A DNA stretch of 6,818 nt from Aestuariibius violaceus. Its GTDB lineage: Bacteria; Pseudomonadota; Alphaproteobacteria; Rhodobacterales; Rhodobacteraceae. Numbering within the stretch: position 1 is the first letter of the stretch; each line of letters opens with the position of its first letter. The position numbers and the translations under genes were made by a program. The DNA lies in the NCBI RefSeq assembly GCF_040779325.2, contig NZ_JBFONT020000024.1:1-6818 (forward strand), given 5' to 3'. The notes under the pieces were generated by a model that was not told the DNA's origin, ran no database searches, and was given only the letters and a program-made list of their open reading frames with translations. Shown piece after piece: positions 1 to 5,606 of this stretch.

Positions 1-1
1 A

Positions 2-88
2 CTCATCAAGGCCAGTGCCGACAATGTCGCCACCCAAACAGGCCGGACAGACGACGGTACTGACAAAAACGACCGCAGAAATCGCTAG
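2..88 (+). CDS. Possible C-terminal tail of an upstream gene (partial)
   Basis: The frame starting at base 2 is open from the window edge to a TAG at 86-88, giving 28 residues that begin LIKASADNVATQTGRTDDG and end in a charged, hydrophilic DKNDRRNR-like tail. Third positions are mostly G or C (GCC, GAC, GTC, ACC, GGC), as in the genes further right. A hydrophilic tail of this kind is common at protein C-termini. Twenty-eight codons are too few to identify a family, and an open frame this short can arise by chance in GC-rich DNA. Another frame here (15-275) is also open but has poor composition. Confidence 0.3.
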   Translation, partial: LIKASADNVATQTGRTDDGTDKNDRRNR

Positions 89-445
89 AAACCTCTTGCA
101 ATGCAGGAGCCACCCACAGACGCCTTTCATCGTGGTATGTGGGTTGCGTCGCGCCTTCCCAGACCGACATTCAGCTACAACATGCCCTTATCGTGTCAGG
201 CAGCTGAAACGGGTCGTGCATTTCGTGGGAGCTGTGTCCTCCAGAAGAAGTAAAGGCGGATGCCTTCTGCGGTGAGCAGACATCTGTTCGGAGGTTTTTG
301 GGCTATGCCGTCTCGTCAGGCTCCGGTCAGACTTCTGTGCGATACATCCGCCGTAACGGCGAGTGCAATTGGTCCTCCGCATGGACAACAGCAAGAGGAG
401 CCTGCATGTCCCTTTGCTGTGGGACACCTGAAGGAAGAACATAAG
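89..445. other. Non-coding leader upstream of the two-component operon
   Basis: These 357 bases hold no convincing gene. The regulator frame is open back to 260, but residues upstream of 446 have no family resemblance and no ribosome binding site. The ORF on the opposite strand (442-188) is rich in Arg, Leu and Ser and looks like chance. The one element I can support is the GTCAG direct repeat at 314-330, about 115 bases before the regulator start. A GATACAT stretch at 341-347 could be a -10 element just after it, but this is weak. Confidence 0.6.
314..330 (+). promoter_or_regulatory. Putative OmpR-type operator: two GTCAG half-sites, 11-base phasing
   Basis: CGTCAG at 314-319 is followed by GGTCAG at 325-330, so the half-sites start exactly 11 bases apart. 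OmpR/PhoB-family regulators bind as head-to-tail dimers to direct repeats spaced about one helical turn. The same arrangement recurs at 2466-2482, after the kinase gene. Its place upstream of the regulator gene suggests autoregulation. Binding is inferred from layout only; a pair of 5-base words could coincide by chance, but finding the same pair and spacing at both candidate promoters makes that less likely. Confidence 0.45.
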
Positions 446-1123
446 ATGCGTGTCCTGCTAATCGAGGATCACCCGCCGCTTGCCGAGGCGGTCAGAGATG
501 CCCTGCGCCGATCGGGCTTCGCCGTTGACCATGCTGGCACCGCAGAAGAGGCGCGCGAGATGGCGGAGCTAACGGACTACGCCCTTATCCTGCTCGATCT
601 CGGCTTGCCGGACGACGACGGACTGCGCTTGTTGCCAGTGCTGCGCGACGGGGGGCGGGTGCCCGTCATCGTGCTGACGGCGCGAGGCCAGCTCTCCGAC
701 CGTCTTGCAGGGCTGGACACCGGGGCAGACGACTATGTCGTGAAGCCGGTCGAAATGCCCGAACTGATCGCGCGCTGCCGCGCAGTGCTTCGTCGGCCGG
801 GCGACCGGTCCGACACGACGCTCCAGATCGGGGCGCTGGCGTTCGACACCGCCGCGCGGAGTGCGAGCGTGAATGGAGTGCCCGTGCCGCTTGGTCGCCG
901 GGAACTGGGTGTCCTGGAGCAACTAATGCGAGCCTCCGGGCGGGTCGCGCCCCGGCGTTTTCTGGAGGAGGCGATCTATGGCTTCGACGATGACGTTGGG
1001 CCAAATGCGCTCGAAGCCGCCGTCTCGCGGCTGCGTCGAGGACTTGAGGCCGCTGGCTGTCCAATACCCATCGTCACCGTGCGCGGCGTTGGCTGGATGT
1101 TGCCAAGAGAGGATACCCGGTGA
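446..1123 (+). CDS. OmpR/PhoB-family two-component response regulator
   Basis: A 225-residue DNA-binding response regulator, the normal length for the family. The receiver domain (about 1-116) has the acidic pair E7/D8, phosphoacceptor D51 in LLDLGLPDDDG, T78 in VLTAR and K100 in YVVKP. The winged-helix output domain (about 125-221) carries the usual LGRRELGVLEQL start and ends in VTVRGVGWML. ATG 446 is chosen because it begins the receiver (MRVLLIEDH) and has AAGGAAG at 431-437, eight bases upstream; the frame is open further back without family resemblance. Its stop overlaps the kinase start (GTGA), so the two are probably translationally coupled. Overall character is close to the QseB/PmrA/TctD group, but the signal and target genes are not known from sequence. 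The repeats at 314-330 and 2466-2482 are likely targets. Confidence 0.96.
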   Translation: MRVLLIEDHPPLAEAVRDALRRSGFAVDHAGTAEEAREMAELTDYALILLDLGLPDDDGLRLLPVLRDGGRVPVIVLTARGQLSDRLAGLDTGADDYVVKPVEMPELIARCRAVLRRPGDRSDTTLQIGALAFDTAARSASVNGVPVPLGRRELGVLEQLMRASGRVAPRRFLEEAIYGFDDDVGPNALEAAVSRLRRGLEAAGCPIPIVTVRGVGWMLPREDTR

Positions 1124-2460
1124 GCCGTGCCGCACCATCGCTGGCGCAGGTCCTGACGCGGCGGCTGGTGCTGCTTGCCGTCGTCGTCTTTCTGCTGAAC
1201 TCCCTTGCGGTCGGAATCTACTACGGCTCTGATCTCAGAGGGCTCGAAAGCGAGGTGTTCACCCGCGAGACCGAGCGGCTGCGAGATGCCCTTGAAGGCG
1301 ACGTTCTGCCGGACGACAATGCGGTCCGGGTCCTCTATGCGATGCACCCTGATGCCTATGCTTTCGCACTCGTGGATCGTGGCGGAACCGTCGTCGATGC
1401 AATGAACCCCGGCCTGATCCCCCCGTCGGCGACCGATGTTTTCGCGGACGACTGGTTCACGCGTCTCGATACACCCGACGGTTATCTGGTGGTTGCCGGG
1501 CAAGAGTTCGCGCAGCGTCAAGATGGTCTGCGGGTGGTCTTCGTCATGGCGTCCGATCCGGCACGTCTTCTTTGGCACGCGTTCGTGGATGAGTTCTACG
1601 AACATGTCTGGCTTCCGATCTTGCCGCTGGTGCTCCTCCTCATCGGGGCGAATATCTTTCTCATCCGCCGCGGCCTTGCCCCGATTGCGGCTGCAGCAGA
1701 ATGGGCGCGCAACCTTCGACCCGGGGCACCGGCGCCACAGCCGCCGACGGCCCAGGTGCCGGCTGAGATCGCCGATCTGATCGATGCGACCCAACGCTCG
1801 CTCGACCGGCTGACAGCCGCGCTTGCCGCCGAAAAACGTCACGCAGCAGAAGCGGCCCATGCCCTTCGTACACCGGTCGCCGTTTTGGTTGCACGGCTCG
1901 ACGGGCTGCCGCCAGGCGAGACGACAGACCGGCTGCGCGCGGATCTCTCTGCCCTTTCCCGGACGGTGCAGCAGGTGCTTGCCTCGTCACGGGCGGACGT
2001 GCTGACGGTCGGAGAGCATGTCGCGGTCAACCTTGGTGATATCGCGGAAAGCACCACGGCTGCGCTTGCACCTTTCGCCTATTCCAAGGGGATAGAGCTA
2101 TCGCTCGCTCTGCCCGACGACCCCGTCATGGCGCAGTCCGATGCCGAGGGTGTGGAACTGGCGCTCTCCAATCTTATCGAGAATGCCATTCTTCACGGCG
2201 GCGTCGGTCCGGTTGAGATAGCGGTCGGCCCCGGAGCTACGCTGCGCGTGCGGGATCATGGGCCGGGCCTTCCGCCCGAGGCTGAGTGCCATCTTTTCAG
2301 ACCGTTCTGGCGCGGCGAGGGCGCGGTGCCCGGAGGGGCCGGATTGGGGCTCGCCATCGTCGATCGGCTCCAGCGCGCGCAGGGCGGGCGTGTCGAGGCG
2401 CGTTCCGCGACTGGTGGCGGGGCCGAGTTCATTCTGTCGTTCCCGTCCGCGGAAATCTGA
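1120..2460 (+). CDS. Membrane sensor histidine kinase, partner of the preceding regulator
   Basis: A 446-residue kinase of the TctE/QseC-like architecture. A first membrane span lies at about 14-34, a periplasmic sensor region at about 35-162 and a second span at about 163-183 ending in RRGLAPI. A HAMP-like linker follows to about 236. The dimerisation/phosphotransfer box has phosphoacceptor H247 in AAHALRTPV. The ATPase domain shows the N box NLIENAILHGG (N351, N355), the G1 box RDHGPGLP (D379) and the G2 box GAGLGLAIV (about 407-414). All catalytic motifs are intact. The GTG start at 1120 overlaps the regulator stop by four bases and has GAGAGGA at 1107-1113. The kinase is expected to autophosphorylate and pass phosphate to D51 of the regulator. 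The stimulus is unknown; the exported OB-fold protein encoded downstream suggests an envelope or metal/oxidative stress signal, which is inference. Confidence 0.95.
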   Translation: MSRAAPSLAQVLTRRLVLLAVVVFLLNSLAVGIYYGSDLRGLESEVFTRETERLRDALEGDVLPDDNAVRVLYAMHPDAYAFALVDRGGTVVDAMNPGLIPPSATDVFADDWFTRLDTPDGYLVVAGQEFAQRQDGLRVVFVMASDPARLLWHAFVDEFYEHVWLPILPLVLLLIGANIFLIRRGLAPIAAAAEWARNLRPGAPAPQPPTAQVPAEIADLIDATQRSLDRLTAALAAEKRHAAEAAHALRTPVAVLVARLDGLPPGETTDRLRADLSALSRTVQQVLASSRADVLTVGEHVAVNLGDIAESTTAALAPFAYSKGIELSLALPDDPVMAQSDAEGVELALSNLIENAILHGGVGPVEIAVGPGATLRVRDHGPGLPPEAECHLFRPFWRGEGAVPGGAGLGLAIVDRLQRAQGGRVEARSATGGGAEFILSFPSAEI

Positions 2461-2465
2461 CACCC

Positions 2466-2482
2466 CGTCAGACTGCCGTCAG
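2466..2482 (+). promoter_or_regulatory. Putative operator of the downstream operon, matching the site at 314-330
   Basis: CGTCAG at 2466-2471 and CGTCAG at 2477-2482 form a perfect direct repeat with 11-base phasing, beginning five bases after the kinase stop codon and ending 58 bases before the small membrane protein gene. The pair matches the one upstream of the regulator. AT-containing sequence at 2502-2518 (CTATC, five bases, GATAG) lies about 20 bases downstream and could hold the -10 element. The layout suggests phosphorylated regulator activating a separate promoter for the genes at 2541-3089 and perhaps 3127. Not demonstrated. Confidence 0.5.
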
Positions 2483-2540
2483 GCTGGGGCGGCAAAAGGC
2501 TCCTATCCGATTGATAGATGATCCATGAAAGGAGCCAATC

Positions 2541-2678
2541 ATGAACGAACCACAGCAAACCGATCAGCAAGATACGGGAAACTGGCTGTCGGACCAGGTC
2601 GAGATCCGGGTGTCACGGATGCTTCTCGTCGCCGCGGGCCTGGCCCTGCTCGTCCTCGTGGGCATTGCGCTCGACTAG
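2541..2678 (+). CDS. Small single-span membrane protein (45 residues)
   Basis: A short gene with a strong ribosome binding site (AAAGGAGCC at 2528-2536) five or so bases before ATG 2541, ending at TAG 2676-2678. The first half is hydrophilic and Gln/Asp-rich (MNEPQQTDQQDTGNW). Arg23 and Arg26 precede a hydrophobic segment at about 27-44 (MLLVAAGLALLVLVGIAL), and a single Asp closes the protein. The positive residues before the span predict a cytoplasmic N-terminus, with the C-terminus at the periplasmic face. I do not recognise a family. It lies 80 bases after the kinase gene, directly behind the putative operator, and is followed by the OB-fold gene. Small membrane proteins controlled by and feeding back on a sensor kinase are known (MgrB with PhoQ), so that role is possible but only inferred. 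Confidence 0.72.
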   Translation: MNEPQQTDQQDTGNWLSDQVEIRVSRMLLVAAGLALLVLVGIALD

Positions 2679-2693
2679 ACCGTTTCACCAAAT

Positions 2694-2713
2694 CGGGGAT
2701 CGCAAGGTCCCCG
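2694..2713 (+). other. Short hairpin between the small membrane gene and the OB-fold gene
   Basis: CGGGGA at 2694-2699 and TCCCCG at 2708-2713 can pair over an eight-base loop. No run of T follows, so it is not a standard intrinsic terminator. It might influence mRNA stability or partial readthrough between the two genes, but could be incidental. Confidence 0.3.
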
Positions 2714-2750
2714 TCCCCACAAGACTGACACTCATGAAAGGAACCATCTC

Positions 2751-3089
2751 ATGAAGACCTTTGCAGCCACCGTGGCCCTGGTGGCCGTGTTTGCAACCGC
2801 CGCCTATGCAAGCGTGACCGTTACGCCGATCAACACTCTCCAGCGGGGCACCATGGTGACCGTGCAGGGCACCGTCGAGCGGATCACCGACGAGGATGAG
2901 TTTCGCCTTGCCGATGCAACGGGCCGGGTGCGCATCTATGTCGGACCAAACTGGGTGCCCGCCGATGTTGGCGAGGCCGTCACCGTGAACGGCTTCGTCG
3001 ACGACGATCTGGGGCCGCTGGAAATCTACGCGCGCAATCTGACCCGGGCGGACGGAAGCGTCATTACGTTCCAGCACCGCTACGAATGA
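2751..3089 (+). CDS. Exported BOF (bacterial OB-fold) protein, YgiW/YdeI stress-tolerance type
   Basis: A 112-residue protein with a signal peptide at about 1-20 (MKTFAATVAL start, cleavage likely after AYA). The mature part follows the BOF pattern: GTMVTVQGTVERITDEDEF (about 33-51), a LADATGRVRIYV strand-turn segment, GEAVTVNGFVD (about 74-84) and a closing LEIYARNL strand. The family is small, periplasmic and linked to oxidative, acid or metal stress; YgiW is encoded beside QseBC in several Gammaproteobacteria. That matches this gene lying beside a QseBC-like pair. The start is set by GAAAGGAACC just upstream and the good signal sequence. It probably forms one transcription unit with the small membrane gene 72 bases upstream. 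Ligand unknown. Confidence 0.9.
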   Translation: MKTFAATVALVAVFATAAYASVTVTPINTLQRGTMVTVQGTVERITDEDEFRLADATGRVRIYVGPNWVPADVGEAVTVNGFVDDDLGPLEIYARNLTRADGSVITFQHRYE

Positions 3090-3126
3090 CGGAAAGCCCT
3101 GGGGCACCGTGACCCGGTGGTCAACC

Positions 3127-3462
3127 ATGATGCGATGTCGAAAGAATGCCCGCGCAGCGCTTGCGATGATCTTTCTGATCATCGCAGGTGCGTCCTTTGC
3201 GGCCACCGGACCCATTCCGGCCTGTAGCGGTCCTGGGGCGAAGGTCGACCCCGCCTATGGGGGCGTTGCACAGTGACCGAAGGTGGGCACCTGGAAAGAC
3301 GTGACACTGACGTTGGGCGGCGCTTGTCCGGACATGCTGGACGGGCCTGCCCGGCTGGTGGTCGCGCTTTCAAGCCAGTTCATCCACGATGGCACCGTCG
3401 AAGATCTGGCTGCGCGAATTGGATCGGTGTGTAGCCTGGAAGAATTGAAGTATTGGCGCTGA
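3127..3462 (+). pseudogene. Secreted-protein gene interrupted by an in-frame TGA and cut at its 3' end
   Basis: From ATG 3127 the frame gives a convincing signal peptide (about 1-26, hydrophobic core AALAMIFLIIAGASFAA) followed by PACSGPGAKVDPAYGGVAQ, then TGA at 3274-3276. The same frame continues with clearly protein-like sequence: PKVGTWKDVTLTLGGACPD, then GPARLVVALSSQF, then EDLAARIGSVCSLEELKYW, to a second TGA at 3460-3462. Codon choice is GC-rich on both sides of the first stop, so this is one gene with a nonsense codon, most simply a former TGG. The end at KYWR is abrupt and coincides with sequence belonging to an opposing fragment, so the 3' part is probably lost. It resembles short exported proteobacterial proteins of unknown function; I cannot name the family with certainty. 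No strong ribosome binding site precedes the start. Confidence 0.6.
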
Positions 3463-3601
3463 CGTCAGACAGGCGGTCAGCGTCGAAAGGGTTCATGTCC
3501 GAGAGTGATTTGTCTGTGGCATAACAGGCATCGGGCACTTGCCGTGCTTCGATCAGCGCCACTCAAAAAGCGAACAAGTCGTCGTTGTTCTGGATCTGCA
3601 T
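3463..3601 (-). pseudogene. 5' fragment of an unrecognised gene with an in-frame TGA at codon 13
   Basis: On the minus strand ATG 3601-3599 follows GAGGAAAG at good distance and reads MQIQNNDDLFAF, then TGA (3565-3563), then VALIEARQVPDACYATDKSL and SDMNPFDADRLSDVSAN. The continuation is acidic, hydrophilic and protein-like with consistent codon use, so the TGA again looks like a nonsense mutation, possibly from TGG. The protein-like signal fades where the frame runs into the opposing pseudogene near 3460, which probably marks a deletion or rearrangement junction; the frame itself stays open to 3380. Family not recognised. A GTG at 3562 could in principle restart translation, but it has no ribosome binding site. 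Confidence 0.4.
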
Positions 3602-3775
3602 AGTGTCTTTCCTCGAAGGAGTTGGTGAAGATAGTCGTTTGTGCCTCCTCAATTCAGCCAAACGAACAACCGCACTATCGTTCACCGCACATTCGAGACC
3701 GACCGCTTCCCACCTGACAGACTCTTAGTGAGACAAGTATACCACTACAGCACAAGACATCCACTCCCACTCTCT

Positions 3776-4957
3776 TTAGGCAAACGGGAATTTCTGATCC
3801 GGGCCGTCAGATGGCAACTCAGGCACCAACCCGCCGGAATACGTTTCGACGGCTTCGATCAATCCCAGGTCATATGTTCTAGGTGCGATCAGATTAAAGA
3901 AAGCATATCCAGGACCGACATCTAGCTCACCGCCAATTACCGCGAAATCAGAGATACGAATTATCTGTATTTCGCGACCTCCATCGCGCGAAAAGAACGC
4001 ATAGTTCTCACCAAATGGGAAAATATGTTCCCAGTCGGGCTCCGTCTCTATTGAAGACACAGTTCTAGGCGTATTGCCATCGAGAATTACATGATTCAAG
4101 AGGCCCTTAGGCGTATGGTCACCACGCCTGTAAAACAGAAAGGATCCAACGCCTTCTTCATAGAACTGTCCTGAAACAACTTGGTGCCATTCGAGATTTC
4201 CTGCGAAGTCTTCAACCCGCACCTTCTCAACAGTGTGTAAAAAACCGGGGTAACGTCTTGAAGTTCCTGCTCGCCAACCGCCTCGCCCGTAGCGATATAT
4301 CGTTAACTCGTTGCGCCACGGCTGGTAAGCAAAAAAGCCGTCTTCCTCAGCTGAAAGTCGATGAATATCGACATGCGACGCGTCCCTTGGAAAGTTGAGT
4401 AGCGCTTCCAGCTTCAATCCCTGGTCCGGATCTTGCGGTGCTCCAAATGAAAAGGTAGGTTTTTCCGGGTAGATTGCGGCGGCATTGTCTGCTTGCAGCA
4501 GGAAGAGGCATTGCGTCGCCTCCGTCTCGAACTCGTAGCCTCGTGATCTCTCCGTACCTCGAGCGCGAAAGCTCCGAAGTTTTTCAGCAAGAACGGCGGG
4601 CCCAAGGCACTCGCGAGCTGTCAGATCGTCGTTTGGATACTCATGTAAAGCGTTCCACGCCTTGTCGTAGCTCAAACGTGCGCGGCCGTTCCCGCCAGCG
4701 ACTTCAATTGAAGGGCTTTGACGCGACCATCGAGGTTCAACTCCGCGTATATGTTTCGTTCGTCTTACGAAATGCGTATATTCTCGATCCTTTGCGACTT
4801 TATGACCAAGTTGAAGATCTCGCCATCTAGGAGGAGTTAGTGATTCGGAAGACATCTGGAAAAAAGTGGACTTTACGTTGTCGGTGCCAGCATCTATGGC
4901 TCCTGGTCCGGTCAAAAGAAAGTAGACTATGTATCGCCCGATGCCATCAGGTTCCAA
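3776..4957 (-). CDS. Hypothetical protein, possibly the 3' part of a broken larger gene
   Basis: A 393-codon ORF starting with TTG at 4957 and ending in TAA at 3778-3776; the first ATG is codon 35 (4855, MSSESLTPPRW). Neither start has a ribosome binding site, and the frame stays open upstream to TAG 4996-4994. The first 30 residues (EPDGIGRYIVYFLLTGPG) look like the middle of a folded domain. The C-terminal half alternates short aromatic strands with charged turns: DGFFAYQPW (about 207-214), GSFLFYRRGD (271-280), NYAFFSRDGG (318-327) and GYAFFNLIAPR (350-360), suggesting a beta-rich, perhaps propeller-like fold. No catalytic motif, signal peptide or membrane span is evident. I recognise no family. 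GC content is lower than in the left half. The gene is probably real coding sequence, but its true start and intactness are doubtful. Confidence 0.6.
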   Translation of the reverse strand: MEPDGIGRYIVYFLLTGPGAIDAGTDNVKSTFFQMSSESLTPPRWRDLQLGHKVAKDREYTHFVRRTKHIRGVEPRWSRQSPSIEVAGGNGRARLSYDKAWNALHEYPNDDLTARECLGPAVLAEKLRSFRARGTERSRGYEFETEATQCLFLLQADNAAAIYPEKPTFSFGAPQDPDQGLKLEALLNFPRDASHVDIHRLSAEEDGFFAYQPWRNELTIYRYGRGGWRAGTSRRYPGFLHTVEKVRVEDFAGNLEWHQVVSGQFYEEGVGSFLFYRRGDHTPKGLLNHVILDGNTPRTVSSIETEPDWEHIFPFGENYAFFSRDGGREIQIIRISDFAVIGGELDVGPGYAFFNLIAPRTYDLGLIEAVETYSGGLVPELPSDGPDQKFPFA

Positions 4958-4993
4958 ATGAACAGTTCTGATATTTGCAATATTGGAATGTGA

Positions 4994-5152
4994 CTACCGT
5001 CGCTGTGACCGCAACAAACGGACGCAATCGTCCCAAGTTAATGTGAGAACGACGACACCTAGATCATTATATCTATCCGGGTTGGGCCTGATTGCCTTAA
5101 CCGTTTCAGCGGCGCCCCAGACAGCGCCAAAAACTGTCCCTACGCCACTTTT
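4994..5152 (-). other. -1 frame continuation of the 5481-5140 gene
   Basis: Just before the TAG that closes the 113-residue ORF, the -1 frame gives 52 codons of good protein-like sequence: KSGVGTVFGAVWGAAETVKA, then IRPNPDRYNDLGVVVLTLTW, then DDCVRLLRSQRR, and TAG at 4996-4994. The zero frame meets A AAA G at 5152-5148, a run where a ribosome could slip back one base or where a base could have been lost. Shifted, the gene would encode about 162 residues. This same frame leads, through the TAG, into the 393-codon ORF downstream. Whether this is programmed frameshifting or decay cannot be told here; decay is the simpler reading. Confidence 0.5.
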
Positions 5153-5481
5153 CTTTCCGAGGACCCTCCAATCTTTGAGATGGCCCCTACTAGGCTCCCG
5201 GAGGTATCAAAGGCCTCTTTCTCCTCTTCCTCGAGCACACTGACTATGATGGTCAATACTTCCGAAAGCGTATCGCTCTCCCAGAGAATTGTGTCGTCGG
5301 CTTCGGCCCTCAAATGCTCTGCTTCGACGCCTCCCTCCTTCGGCGCCGGATATGGGTCGCCTATCTTTGTAGGAGAGCCCGCGCCCATGTTCGCTATTAC
5401 TTCGCCCCTGCGGGACAATTGGTCCTCTGTATTTTTTGAGCACCGGAACCCCTTGTAGCGAACCGTATACTTAAAAGACAT
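5140..5481 (-). CDS. Hypothetical protein, probably frameshifted near its end
   Basis: A 113-residue ORF with ATG 5481 and GAGG at 5490-5487, five bases upstream. It opens with a beta-strand-like MSFKYTVRYKGFRC and then a hydrophilic, acidic region with APKEGGVEAEHLRAEADD (about 46-64), a WESDTLSEVLTIIVSVLEEE helix (about 67-86) and a Gly-rich SLVGAISKIGGSS loop. There is no signal peptide, membrane span or known catalytic motif. The last two residues (VA) and TAG at 5142-5140 probably result from a frame slip, because coding sequence continues in the -1 frame to 4994. I do not recognise the family. It lies 125 bases after the dioxygenase stop on the same strand; a shared transcript is possible but not supported by tight spacing. 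Confidence 0.6.
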   Translation of the reverse strand: MSFKYTVRYKGFRCSKNTEDQLSRRGEVIANMGAGSPTKIGDPYPAPKEGGVEAEHLRAEADDTILWESDTLSEVLTIIVSVLEEEEKEAFDTSGSLVGAISKIGGSSERKVA

Positions 5482-5606
5482 ATATACCTCATCGGCGAGC
5501 AGGCGACGGCTGACGGATTAGTTGATGATCATAGGTTGGCAGACGAAATTCTCGTCGGCCTTGCAAGCTCACAACCAAAGCAGATAGGCAAACACCAGAA
5601 TGTGTG

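Noticed and set aside
260..445. N-terminal extension of the response regulator to 260
   Set aside because: The added residues have no family resemblance and no ribosome binding site; the receiver domain starts at 446 with a good site.
976..1860. 294-codon ORF on the minus strand
   Set aside because: It lies antisense to the well-supported regulator and kinase genes and is a shadow of their GC-rich codon pattern.
3105..3119. CACCG/CGGTG hairpin after the BOF gene as a terminator
   Set aside because: Five pairs with no following T run; not enough for an intrinsic terminator.
3274..3316. TGA 3274 as a selenocysteine codon, with a possible hairpin (AGGT...ACCT) just after it
   Set aside because: The hairpin is tiny and lacks the expected SECIS shape and apical loop, and the context suggests a lost tryptophan. 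A nonsense mutation is simpler.
3641..3925. 94-codon plus-strand ORF
   Set aside because: No ribosome binding site, poor composition, and it overlaps the C-terminus of the minus-strand ORF that has better protein character.
4474..4830. 118-codon plus-strand ORF, and a similar one at 5180-5458
   Set aside because: Both are antisense to the minus-strand ORFs, Ser/Arg-rich and without ribosome binding sites.
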